64,000 nt of DNA from Polyangia bacterium. Its GTDB lineage: Bacteria; Myxococcota_A; Polyangia; Nannocystales; Nannocystaceae. Below are positions 17,445 to 25,799 of this stretch, in pieces. The DNA lies in assembly GCA_030424595.1 (NCBI GenBank), contig JAUHWG010000002.1, positions 62,001-126,000 of the forward strand, given 5' to 3'. Below the pieces are notes generated by a model, which worked only from the letters and a program-made list of their open reading frames with translations, made no database searches and was not told where the DNA came from. The translations under genes and the position numbers were made by a program. Each line of letters starts with the position of its first letter. The first letter of the stretch is position 1.

Positions 17445-18158
17445 TCAGTTGCTGCGGGCGGCGGCCGCCTTGGCCGAGGCCTCGATCAGCTTCTTCTGCT
17501 CTTCCTCTTGGCGGGCGAGCTCCAGGGGGTGCCACGCGGCGCCGGGCGGATAGATCCACTCCATCTGCTCGGTCTTCGGGTTCACGTCCTTGTAGGCGAT
17601 GAACTCGAGCAGGCCGCGGTCGTCGGCGAACCCCTGGTCGGAGAAGCGCTTGAAACGACCCTTGAAGGTGTACTGCTGCCCCTTGTTGAGGATGACGTTG
17701 GGGACGTCCTTCCACCGCTTGACGTCGTACTCGGGGATCGTGAAGGCGTAGCTGACGACCATCATCGCCCGCTTCTTGCCGCCCTCCTCGGCATTGTCGG
17801 TGATCCACAGGTGGGGCTGCTTGCCGGGGGGGCAGGGCTCCTCCTCGCACTCCGGTGCGGTGTAGATCTCCTGGACGTAGCCCTTGACCTCGATCTCAGT
17901 GCCGGCCTCGCCGGCCTTGATGTTCTCGTCGATCTCCTGGCGGAGGCCATAGATCGACCAAGACCCGTCCGGGTACTTCTCGTCGACCTTGCCCTCCTCG
18001 AAGTTCGGCGAGGGGGGGAGTTCGACCTTGATCGCCGACTCGCTCGCGACGTCCTCGTCCGGCTTCTTTTCTTTCTGCTCACCCTTGTCGCACGCAAACG
18101 ATGATGCGGAGAGGCAGAGCAACGTCGGCAAGAGGGATCTAAGGAACAGGCGCTTCAT
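17445..18158 (-). CDS. Hypothetical lipoprotein
   Basis: The 237-residue protein starts with a signal peptide and lipobox (LLPTLLCLSASSFAC). A Lys/Glu-rich linker follows, then a beta-rich region (GTEIEVKGYVQEIYTAPEC, HLWITDNAEE, GQQYTFKGRFKRF) that could form an OB-like barrel (inference from strand spacing only). The C-terminus is a charged helix. No catalytic residues were recognised. It is probably in one transcript with the downstream small lipoprotein and diverges from the solute-binding protein gene at 18270. Confidence 0.8.
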   Translation of the reverse strand: MKRLFLRSLLPTLLCLSASSFACDKGEQKEKKPDEDVASESAIKVELPPSPNFEEGKVDEKYPDGSWSIYGLRQEIDENIKAGEAGTEIEVKGYVQEIYTAPECEEEPCPPGKQPHLWITDNAEEGGKKRAMMVVSYAFTIPEYDVKRWKDVPNVILNKGQQYTFKGRFKRFSDQGFADDRGLLEFIAYKDVNPKTEQMEWIYPPGAAWHPLELARQEEEQKKLIEASAKAAAARSN

Positions 18159-18269
18159 GCTGGGGGTATCCTCCAGGCTCCGGCAGGGAGCAAAACGTGG
18201 GCTGACGGGACCTTTAGCATGCGCACCCGCGAATTTTCAAGCGCCAGGAAAGCAGGTACACCGGAGGGG

Positions 18270-20090
18270 ATGTGGCGCACCGACAGGGGGCGAGGCTGCG
18301 CCTTCGCCGGTCAGCCGAGGACCGGGTGGCGAAGCCGCGCCCGCAGATCCGTCGGATATGGCCTCACAGCCCTCGCGCTCGCCTGCGGCGAGACAGGTCC
18401 GCGGCGGGGCGTGGGCGCAGACATGGCGGCTCTGAGCGGCTCGTCGACGGGCGCTGTGGAGGACGTGGGCGCCGAGCGGGCGCCGCTCCAGCTCACCTCG
18501 GTGGGGCCGACCGAGACCGTCGTGATCGCGCTTCGGGAGCTCCCCGAGGCGCTGGATCCCCTCGCGGACCTCGATCCTTGGGGTCAACGAGTCGTCGACG
18601 ATCTCCTCTTTGAGGGCCTGGTCCGGCGCTGGCCCGAGGGCTACCCCTGGGCCGAGCCGGCCCTCGCCGATCGTTGTGCGATCGAGCCGGGAGATCGCGC
18701 GCTTCGCTGCCACCTCGCGCAGGGGCGCACCTTCCATGACGGCACGCCGGTGACCGTCGAGGACGTCGTCTACAGCCTCGAGTCCTGGCTCGGCCCGCGG
18801 GCGGCCAAGCTCCGCCGCAGCCACGGCCTCGACGGCCTCGAGAACGTCGAGGTCTTCGACGGTCCGAGCGATGAGCTCGACGCCGGGCGCTGGATCCGGA
18901 TCTCCTTTGACGCGGCGGACCCGCTGATCCTGGAGCGGATCGCGGCGATGAAGATCGTCCCCAAGTCCAAGCGTCGCGGTCGCAAGCAGGCCTTCAGCAA
19001 GGAGCCGATCGGCAGCGGCCCCATGCGCCTGGCGGCTGTCGACGCCGAGAAGATGGTCTTCGAGCGGACCGACGCGGTCGATCCGGAGCGGACCGGCGCC
19101 CGTCGGATCGTCCTCCGGGCGCTGCCCGACGGCGCCCAGGCCCTGACCCTGCTCCGACGCGGCGAGGTCCACCTGGTCGCCGCGCTCTCCCCCGATCACG
19201 TGCCCAAAGAGCTCGGCAAGCCGGGGATGGCCGCGCGCTTCAACGCCTTCCTCCGGACGCCGCCGATCTACGATCTGCTCCTCTACAACCTCCGGGAGGG
19301 GGCGCAGTCGGGCCCGCGCCTGCGGGGAGCGCTCGCCGAGTCGATCCCTTGGGCTCGGGTCGATCGCGAGGTCTACGGTCGCCCGGGGCTCCGGCCGGCG
19401 GCGCCGGTCGACCTCGACCCGCCCAAGAAGCTCGATCTGCGCGCCATCGCCGAGGGCGATCTAGAGGGGCAGGGGCTCGAACCGTGGCTGCGCGCCGCGG
19501 ATGATGAGGCCGACGTACGGGGCTCGGCCAGCGCCGCTGCGACGCTCGACGCCCTCGGCTGGGAGCTCGATCGCGGGGTACGTCGCCGCTCTACCGGTCA
19601 GCTCCGGCTTCCGTTGATGTGGGACGGGACCAAGGGCCTCGCGAGCGACCTCAGCGGGCTCCTCCGCGGCGCCTGGCGGGAGATCGGCGTCCAGGTGCCG
19701 AGCGTCACCGCGAATTGGGGCTACCTCATCAAGCCGCTCAGCGCCGGGACCTTCTCCTTGGCCCTGGCTCGCTACGCGGACTCGTCGCACAGCGACCTCC
19801 ACACCTTCTTTCACAGCCGCGGTCGCGGCAACATCACCGGCGTCGACGACCCCGCCCTGGACGCGGCGATCGAGACCCTCCGCGAAGCTCGGACCCCGGA
19901 CCTCCGTCGCGAGGCCCAGCGGACGATCGCGGACCGCCTCGGCGAGCTCCGGCCGGTGACCGTTCTCTTCGCCCCGGCGGAGATCCTCCTCTCGTCGCGC
20001 AGGATCACGGACCTCGAATTTGTCGACGATCTGCCCCGCCTCGATCGCCTCGGCCTCGGCGGAGAGGCCAGCGACGCGCTCCTCCGTTGA
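18270..20090 (+). CDS. ABC-type extracellular solute-binding protein, family 5 (peptide/nickel type)
   Basis: The 606-residue lipoprotein has its lipobox at GLTALALAC. The body follows the family-5 plan: RELPEALDPLADLDPWGQRVVDDLLFEGLVRR, then the hallmark QGRTFHDGTPVTVEDVVYSLESW, then GSGPMRL and a C-terminal ARTPDLRREAQRTIADRLGELRPVTVLF. Such proteins capture oligopeptides or similar ligands for ABC import. No permease or ATPase genes are adjacent, so it is an orphan here. Start choice is uncertain: ATG 18270 has GGAGGGG touching it, and an in-frame ATG at 18219 lacks a ribosome site. Confidence 0.88.
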   Translation: MWRTDRGRGCAFAGQPRTGWRSRARRSVGYGLTALALACGETGPRRGVGADMAALSGSSTGAVEDVGAERAPLQLTSVGPTETVVIALRELPEALDPLADLDPWGQRVVDDLLFEGLVRRWPEGYPWAEPALADRCAIEPGDRALRCHLAQGRTFHDGTPVTVEDVVYSLESWLGPRAAKLRRSHGLDGLENVEVFDGPSDELDAGRWIRISFDAADPLILERIAAMKIVPKSKRRGRKQAFSKEPIGSGPMRLAAVDAEKMVFERTDAVDPERTGARRIVLRALPDGAQALTLLRRGEVHLVAALSPDHVPKELGKPGMAARFNAFLRTPPIYDLLLYNLREGAQSGPRLRGALAESIPWARVDREVYGRPGLRPAAPVDLDPPKKLDLRAIAEGDLEGQGLEPWLRAADDEADVRGSASAAATLDALGWELDRGVRRRSTGQLRLPLMWDGTKGLASDLSGLLRGAWREIGVQVPSVTANWGYLIKPLSAGTFSLALARYADSSHSDLHTFFHSRGRGNITGVDDPALDAAIETLREARTPDLRREAQRTIADRLGELRPVTVLFAPAEILLSSRRITDLEFVDDLPRLDRLGLGGEASDALLR

Positions 20091-20184
20091 GCGTCCGCTC
20101 CGCCAGCTCTGCCGCCAGCGCCGTCGCCACCGGGGGACCCGCGGCTATTTTTGCCGGTGTAGGACAACCTGCTACAAGCGATCC

Positions 20185-20355
20185 ATGGTCACCTGGATCC
20201 TCTTCCTGCACCTCCTGATGCCGTCGATGTCGCCGTCTGTCAGCGCCACGGCGGGGATGGCTGACACCGAGACTGGTCTGCGTCATCGCGGCGTCGAGCG
20301 CCTCTTCGCGAAGTTCGATCGGGAGGCTAAGGCCACCGATCGCGTCCGTGGCTAG
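20185..20355 (+). CDS. Small putative secreted peptide (56 aa)
   Basis: The frame codes for 56 residues. It begins with a hydrophobic signal-like segment (MVTWILFLHLLMPSMSPS, then SATAGMA) and continues with a basic amphipathic stretch (TGLRHRGVERLFAKFDREAK). The upstream 90 bp is AT-richer (CTATTTTTGCC) and could hold a promoter. It stops 77 bp before the convergent barrel gene ends. No family was recognised, and a chance ORF remains possible. Confidence 0.4.
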   Translation: MVTWILFLHLLMPSMSPSVSATAGMADTETGLRHRGVERLFAKFDREAKATDRVRG

Positions 20356-20370
20356 AAGATCGGGCCTCTC

Positions 20371-20420
20371 CAGGACGGGCCAGGACGGGCCAGGACGGGC
20401 CAGGACGGGCCAGGACGGGC
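20371..20420. repeat. 10-bp perfect tandem repeat, five units
   Basis: CAGGACGGGC is repeated five times without a mismatch between the ends of two convergent genes, 11 bp beyond the 3' end of the outer-membrane barrel gene. It is non-coding and not a multiple of three. Confidence 0.95.
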
Positions 20421-20431
20421 CCGGCGCCCGC

Positions 20432-21262
20432 CTAGAACCGGTACGCGACCCCGGCTGCGCCGATCATGTGGGTCTGAAAGACCGGTACCGGCGCGAGCCG
20501 AAGCGAGGGCTCCACGCCCTCGAAGATCGTCCCCTCGCTGCGCGTCCGCCTGCGGTCGGTGATCACACCGTAGGCCCGCAAAGAGATGACGAAGGCCAAA
20601 CGGTTGAGGAGCAGCTCGATGTCGAGGCCGACGCGGAAGAGGGCCGCCCCGACCCGCTGCGTGCCCTCGCGACCGTCGCCGCGGCTGTAGCGGATCTGGT
20701 GGCCGAGACCGCCGACCCCGCCGTCGACCGCGAGGTGGCCGATCTCGCCGTGGGCGATGTAGAAGAGGGCACCGAGCTCGGCGAGGAGCAGATCTTGGGC
20801 GACGAGATCCTCGCTCTCCGCCCGCTCGACCCGGAGGGTGCCCGAGCGGACCCCCAGGTCGAGGGCGATGCGGTCGTTCGCCCGCCAGCGGCCGAAGATC
20901 CCGGCGCCGCCGAGGGTCGTGTTCTGGCCGATGTAGCGGCGATCGAAGCGGATGAGGCGGGTGTGGAGCGGCGCGGTCTGGAGGGCGACACCTTCGAGGC
21001 CGACCATGAAGCGTCGGGCCGACGTCTCGGTCCGCGGCTTGGCGTCGGCCTCGGTCTCGGCCTCGACCGCCGCCGGGCTCGCGATGACGGCCGGCGGGCG
21101 CGTCGGTCCTTCTGCCTCCGGGGAGGCGAGCGCGTCGGTCACCCCGCCGAGCATGCCGAGCATGCCGAAGAGCGCGACGAGCACGCCGGCGCCGAGGTGA
21201 TGAGCGGACCGGCATGTCCCCGGTAGCGCCACCTGCGCTCCCTGTCGCGTCGCGAGGACCAT
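20432..21262 (-). CDS. Outer-membrane beta-barrel protein
   Basis: The 276-residue product has a signal peptide (LGAGVLVALFGMLGMLGGVTDALA). An Ala/Glu/Pro linker follows, and then alternating strands such as RFMVGLEGVALQT, RIALDLGVRSGTLRV, RVGAALFRVGLDIELLL and FVISLRAYGVI. It ends in IGAAGVAYRF, with the terminal Phe typical of BAM-assembled barrels. The start at 21262 (ATG) is chosen because it places the signal peptide near the N-terminus; the longer frame starts about 140 bp further upstream. It is divergent from yicC. The exact function (porin, structural) is not visible. Confidence 0.78.
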   Translation of the reverse strand: MVLATRQGAQVALPGTCRSAHHLGAGVLVALFGMLGMLGGVTDALASPEAEGPTRPPAVIASPAAVEAETEADAKPRTETSARRFMVGLEGVALQTAPLHTRLIRFDRRYIGQNTTLGGAGIFGRWRANDRIALDLGVRSGTLRVERAESEDLVAQDLLLAELGALFYIAHGEIGHLAVDGGVGGLGHQIRYSRGDGREGTQRVGAALFRVGLDIELLLNRLAFVISLRAYGVITDRRRTRSEGTIFEGVEPSLRLAPVPVFQTHMIGAAGVAYRF

Positions 21263-21330
21263 CCCTTGCAGGATAGGATCGCGCCCACCCCTTGCGGTAG
21301 CCCCGAGGAAGACGATACCCAAGAACACAC

Positions 21331-22272
21331 GTGTCAATTCGCAGCATGACCGGCTTTGGAGTGGCCAGCCGCCCGTGGGCTGAGGGGCCCGGCGGGCGGC
21401 CACATCAGCTCGTCGTCGAGCTTCGCGGCGTCAACCAGCGCTTTCGTGAGTTCAAGATCCGGCAGCCCTTCGGTCCCGCCTGGGAGCAGAAGATCCGCAA
21501 GGCGATCGAGGCTCGGGTCGGCCGAGGACGTCTCGACGTCTCGGTCGCGCTCCACCGCCAGGGCGAGGAGGCGGAGGGCTCGTCGATCGACGCCGCGCGG
21601 ATCGCCGAGGTGCTGAAGACGATCGGGCAGGTGCGCGGGATAGCAGCTCAGGAGAAGGTTGAGCTCTCCCCATTTAACGCCCTCGAATTATTGACGTTTA
21701 TGGAGTCTCAGGGGCGCACCTCGGGGGGCCACTCCGAGACCCCACGGGATCCTCCGGAGGACCTCCTCGAGTGCCTCGGGCAGGCGCTCGACGGCCTCAC
21801 GGCGATGCGGATCACCGAGGGCGAGTCCCTGGCGACGGTCCTCCGAGGGCTCTTGGACACCTTCGAGGCCCAGGTCGAGGCGCTCCGCGCGGAGACCGAA
21901 GGGGAGGGCGAGCGCCTGGCGAGCAAGCTCTGCGAGCGGGTCGAGGCGGTCCTGAACCAGATGGGGAGCCGGGTCGGGGGGGACGCGCCCGATCCCGGCC
22001 GGATCGCCCAAGAGGTCGCGCTCCTGGTCCAAAAGGCGGACATCGCCGAGGAGCTCGACCGGATAGCCTCCCACCTCGGGCAGATGCGCGGCGTACTCGA
22101 CGCGCCGGCGAAGGTCGGCGACGGCAAGACCCTCGACTTCCTGTGCCAGGAGCTTTTTCGCGAGATCACCACGATCGGCTCTAAAGTCAGCTCCCACCGC
22201 GGGAGCGGCGTCGCGGTCGAGGCCAAAGCGTCCGTCGAGCGTATCCGAGAGCAGGTTCAGAATGTCGAATGA
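21331..22272 (+). CDS. YicC/YloC-family endoribonuclease
   Basis: A 313-residue protein with the family opening SIRSMTGFGVASR, the central LRGVNQRFREFKIRQP, and the C-terminal DUF1732 signature DIAEELDRIASHLGQMR followed by GKTLDFLCQELFREITTIGSKVS. YicC-type proteins are RNA endonucleases. Translation starts at GTG 21331, which aligns with the family's MIRSMTGF start. It overlaps gmk by 11 bp, and the yicC-gmk-rel/spoT order is widely conserved although rpoZ is missing here. Confidence 0.95.
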   Translation: MSIRSMTGFGVASRPWAEGPGGRPHQLVVELRGVNQRFREFKIRQPFGPAWEQKIRKAIEARVGRGRLDVSVALHRQGEEAEGSSIDAARIAEVLKTIGQVRGIAAQEKVELSPFNALELLTFMESQGRTSGGHSETPRDPPEDLLECLGQALDGLTAMRITEGESLATVLRGLLDTFEAQVEALRAETEGEGERLASKLCERVEAVLNQMGSRVGGDAPDPGRIAQEVALLVQKADIAEELDRIASHLGQMRGVLDAPAKVGDGKTLDFLCQELFREITTIGSKVSSHRGSGVAVEAKASVERIREQVQNVE

Positions 22273-22921
22273 ACGCAGCGAGCGCGGTCTCTTGCTGGTC
22301 GTCTCGTCGCCCTCTGGCGCCGGCAAGACCACCCTTTGTCATCGCCTCCGCGAGGAGTTCAGCAGCCTCGAATTCAGCGTCTCGTACACGACACGGGCCC
22401 CGCGGGGCGAGGAGGTGCACGGGCGGGACTACTTCTTCGTCGAGCCCGGCGAATTCGAGTCGATGATCGCCCGGGACGAACTCGCGGAGTACGCGCTTGT
22501 CCACGGCAACAACTACGGGACCTCGTCTCCGCAGGTCCGCGAGGCGTTGACCCGGGGCCACGACCTCCTCTTTGACATCGACTTCCAGGGCGGGCGGCAG
22601 CTGCGGCAGAAATTCCCCGAGGATGTCGTCTCGGTCTTTGTTCTCCCGCCCTCGCTCGGCGAGCTCGAGCGACGCCTGCGATCGCGGGGTACCGACGCTC
22701 CCGAGGTGATCGATCGCCGGCTGCGTGTCGCGACAGAGGAGATCCGGCACTACCGCGAGTATCATTACGTGATCGTGAACGATGATCTCGATCGGGCCTA
22801 CGACGCCCTCCGTGCGGTCTATGTCGCCGAGCGCAACCGGGTCTACCGCCGGCGCAGCGCCGCCGACGCAGTGATCAGCGGTCAAGGCTCCCTGCTCCCC
22901 ATGGACAAGGATCGGCGATGA
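22262..22921 (+). CDS. gmk: Guanylate kinase
   Basis: Gmk phosphorylates GMP to GDP with ATP. The 219-residue protein shows the P-loop SSPSGAGKTTL, the GMP-binding SVSYTTRAPRGEEVHGRDYFFV, HGNNYGTS, and FDIDFQGGRQL. A short C-terminal extension (about 15 residues) goes beyond the usual core. It overlaps the rel/spoT gene by 4 bp, putting a guanine-nucleotide kinase beside (p)ppGpp metabolism in one operon. Confidence 0.97.
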   Translation: MSNERSERGLLLVVSSPSGAGKTTLCHRLREEFSSLEFSVSYTTRAPRGEEVHGRDYFFVEPGEFESMIARDELAEYALVHGNNYGTSSPQVREALTRGHDLLFDIDFQGGRQLRQKFPEDVVSVFVLPPSLGELERRLRSRGTDAPEVIDRRLRVATEEIRHYREYHYVIVNDDLDRAYDALRAVYVAERNRVYRRRSAADAVISGQGSLLPMDKDRR

Positions 22922-25266
22922 ACACGGACGCGCCGACGGGAGCTCATGACGCCCTCGCAGCCGCCTTCGCGAGGGTGCTCGACGCGGTCCGTGAGCGCGA
23001 CGCCACGGCCGATGTTGAGATCATCGGTCGGGCCTTCGAGGTCGCCGTCCGCGCCCATGAGGGGCAGGTCCGCCGCAGCGGCGAGCCCTACCTGATCCAT
23101 CCGATCCGGGTCTCGGAGACGATCGCTCGCCTCGGCCTCGACACCCACAGCGTCGCCGCCGGCCTGCTCCACGACTCGGTCGAGGACAGCGAGCTCACGG
23201 TCGTCGATCTGACCGAGAGCTTTGATCGCGAGCTCGCGGGCATCGTCGACGGCGTGACCAAGCTGGGCAAGGTCCCCTACCTCTCACGGCAAGAGCAGCA
23301 GGCGGAGAGCTTCCGCAAGATGCTCCTGGCGATGAGCCAGGACATCCGCGTGCTCCTGGTGAAGCTCGCCGATCGCCTCGACAACATGCGGACGCTGGAT
23401 CACATGCCGGCGGAGAAGCAGGCGCGGATCTCTCGCGAGACGATGGAGATCTACGCACCTTTGGCCAACCGCCTCGGGATCCAGTGGATCCGCGCGGAGC
23501 TGCAAAATCTCTCGTTTCGCTACCTCGAGCCCGGCACCTACGAGCGGATCCAGGGCAAGATGACGACCCTCCTAGAGGGGTCCGAGGCGACGGTGCGAGG
23601 GGCCGAGGAGCTGCTCCGGGTCGCCTTCGCCGGGGGGGACGGAGCTCCCCCCGAGGACGACGAGGAGAGCCTGGAGTGGCCGCTCGCGACCCTCGGACCG
23701 GTGGGCCTGCGCTCGTCGATCCGCACCCCCCATCAGCTCTACTTGATGGAGAGCGAGGACGGCTACGAGGTCGACACCCTGGAGGATCTCGTCGTCTATC
23801 ACGTCGTCGTCCCCGACCGGGCGAGCTGCTACGCCGCGCTCGGGGTGATCCACGCCCACTTCAAGCCGGTCCCGGATCGGGTCCGCGACTACATCGCCCT
23901 GCCGCGGTCGAACCGCTATCAGGCGCTGCACACGATGGTGATCAACCGCCACGGCCGACGCATGGAGATCCAGATCCGGTCGGCGGCGATGGACGCGGTC
24001 GCGGACCGGGGGATCGTCGCCGAGTGGCAGCGAGATCACGCCGACGGCCGCGGAGCGGAGGGCTGGCGAAACCTCGACTGGCTGAGCGAGCTGATGGACT
24101 GGCAGGGCGATGTCGTCGATCCGCACGAGTTCATCGAGTCTGTGAAGGCGGATCTCTTCGCCGGCGAGGTCTACGTCTACAGCCCCCGCGGCGATGTCTT
24201 CACGTTCCGCCGCGGGGCGACGCCGATCGACTTCGCCTTCGCCATCCACACCGACGTCGGCAACACCTGCTCGGGCGCGCGGGTCAACGGCCACGTCGTC
24301 GCCCTGCGCTACCAGCTTCGTCAGGGCGACACGGTGGAGATCATCACCAGCCCGAAGACGCGACCGCGGCAGGAGTGGCTGAAGATGTGCGGATCATCGC
24401 GCGCCCGGGCGAAGATCAAGCAGCACCTGCGGACCGAGGAGAGGGCGCGACTGCGCGAAATCGGCCGCTCTCTCCTGCAGCAGAAGCTCACGAGCCGCGG
24501 CCAGCGACTCGAGGAGATGGAGGGCCTGGGGGCGATCGCCAAGCTCGGACCGGAGCTCGATCTCGGCAAGGATCTCCGCGGAGCGGACAGCATCTACGAG
24601 GCCATCGGCGCCGGTCTGATCGCCGTCGAGCGGGTCCTCGACCGCCTCGCCCCGAGCTCCGAGGATCCCCAGAACAACGACTCAAACCTCCTTCGTCGGG
24701 TCTTTCGTCGGGTCTCGGGGCGCAAGACGAGCGCCCGCGGTTGGCCGGGCCTCAGCGCCAGCGAGGGGATCGCGGGATCGCCGATCATCGTCAACCGGGA
24801 GCGTTCGGAGAGTCACGGGGCGGGGGGACCGATGATCCAGCTCGCGACCTGCTGCGGGCCCCTCCCGGGGGATGCCCTGGTCGGCTACTTCGTCCCCGGC
24901 AAGGGCATCGTCGCCCACGTCGAGGGCTGCCCCGAGTCGCTGGAGCACATCGACGAGCGCCGCGTGTACCTCGCCTGGGAGGACGGCCTGGAGATCGAGA
25001 GCGCCGTGACGATCGAGGTCCGGACGGGCAACACGGTCGGCCTCCTGGCAGATCTCAGCCGTGCTTTCTCGTATCACGGCGTCAACATCAAGCAGGCCAA
25101 CTGTCGGACGGTCGACGCCGGGATGCGGGCGATCAACACCTTCTTTGCGACCGTTCGGACGCTGGCCCAGCTCAAATCGTTGATCATGACCCTTCGCGAG
25201 ATCGACGGGGTGCTCGGGGTTGAGCGGGTCTTCGTCGGCGGCGGCTTCAGCAGCCGAGGTTCCTGA
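22918..25266 (+). CDS. RelA/SpoT-family (p)ppGpp hydrolase with degenerate synthetase domain
   Basis: The 782-residue protein has HD hydrolase (about 35-200), synthetase-like (about 250-400), TGS (about 415-475) and C-terminal ACT (about 700-775) domains. The hydrolase residues are intact: R52, H61, H85-D86 in GLLHDSVED and D152 in LADRLDN. In the synthetase the acceptor/donor motif usually reading R-x-K-x-x-x-S-I-x-x-K is replaced by RTPHQLYLMES, and NGY reads SNRY. The metal ligands D280 and E340 (MEIQIR) remain. It is therefore predicted to be mainly a hydrolase. It overlaps gmk by 4 bp. Confidence 0.92.
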   Translation: MNTDAPTGAHDALAAAFARVLDAVRERDATADVEIIGRAFEVAVRAHEGQVRRSGEPYLIHPIRVSETIARLGLDTHSVAAGLLHDSVEDSELTVVDLTESFDRELAGIVDGVTKLGKVPYLSRQEQQAESFRKMLLAMSQDIRVLLVKLADRLDNMRTLDHMPAEKQARISRETMEIYAPLANRLGIQWIRAELQNLSFRYLEPGTYERIQGKMTTLLEGSEATVRGAEELLRVAFAGGDGAPPEDDEESLEWPLATLGPVGLRSSIRTPHQLYLMESEDGYEVDTLEDLVVYHVVVPDRASCYAALGVIHAHFKPVPDRVRDYIALPRSNRYQALHTMVINRHGRRMEIQIRSAAMDAVADRGIVAEWQRDHADGRGAEGWRNLDWLSELMDWQGDVVDPHEFIESVKADLFAGEVYVYSPRGDVFTFRRGATPIDFAFAIHTDVGNTCSGARVNGHVVALRYQLRQGDTVEIITSPKTRPRQEWLKMCGSSRARAKIKQHLRTEERARLREIGRSLLQQKLTSRGQRLEEMEGLGAIAKLGPELDLGKDLRGADSIYEAIGAGLIAVERVLDRLAPSSEDPQNNDSNLLRRVFRRVSGRKTSARGWPGLSASEGIAGSPIIVNRERSESHGAGGPMIQLATCCGPLPGDALVGYFVPGKGIVAHVEGCPESLEHIDERRVYLAWEDGLEIESAVTIEVRTGNTVGLLADLSRAFSYHGVNIKQANCRTVDAGMRAINTFFATVRTLAQLKSLIMTLREIDGVLGVERVFVGGGFSSRGS

Positions 25267-25349
25267 GGCCTCGCCCCCCCAACGCCGATGATCGCAGCGG
25301 TTGACAAGGCCGCGCTCGCCGGCTATCCATCCGCCTCCAGAGGTCCCAG

Positions 25350-25520
25350 ATGGCATCGCACAGCTCAGAAACCAAGACCAGACGCGCACGCAGGCAGCGG
25401 AATGCCGGCCAGGACCGCAAGAAGAAGGCGGGCAAGCGCAGCACCCTCTCGGCCGCAGAGCTGTTCGCCAAGTGCGGAGAGCCAGGCAAGCCCGCACCGA
25501 CCGAGTCATCGGCGAAGTGA
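25350..25520 (+). CDS. Small basic protein (56 aa)
   Basis: The ATG at 25350 opens a 56-residue frame: SETKTRRARRQRNAGQ, then RKKKAGKRSTLSAAELFAK, then CGEPGKPAPTESSAK. It has AGAGG about 7 bases upstream. Its Lys/Arg-rich first half suggests binding to nucleic acid or the ribosome (inference). It lies 83 bp after rel/spoT and ends 56 bp before a strong terminator, which supports it as the last gene of the yicC-gmk-rel operon. No named domain was recognised. Confidence 0.72.
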   Translation: MASHSSETKTRRARRQRNAGQDRKKKAGKRSTLSAAELFAKCGEPGKPAPTESSAK

Positions 25521-25576
25521 ACGATCTCGACCGGTGCGCGGCATCACGAGCGCCGGTCGACATGCTGACAAGAAGC

Positions 25577-25609
25577 CCGGCTACCCCTATGGGGTCAGCC
25601 GGTTTTGTC
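25577..25609 (+). terminator. Rho-independent terminator of the yicC-gmk-rel operon
   Basis: CCGGCTACCCC pairs with GGGGT(C)AGCCGG, an 11-bp stem with one bulged C and a 3-base loop, followed by TTTTGTCTT. Confidence 0.88.
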
Positions 25610-25799
25610 TTGTCCGCAGATCGCTCTGCGATGTTGGGCGATTGGGTAGGTTGCGGGGTCGAGCAGGCGACCACCGCAGCGCGCCTCAAAGCATCGTTCT
25701 CCGGGCAGGCCCGGGGGCCAGCCCGGAGCCTTGCAAAGCTTGATCAACCGAGCCCCTGCGCTTAGTCTCGTGCGCGACTGCACGTCCAGTGGAGAATCC

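Noticed and set aside
20371-20420. Tandem 10-mers considered as a CRISPR array
   Set aside because: Units are contiguous, with no spacers, and too short. No cas genes are present.
23484-25223. A 579-residue plus-strand frame inside rel/spoT
   Set aside because: It is a +1 shadow of the rel/spoT gene, extremely rich in Arg, Gly and Pro, with no motif.
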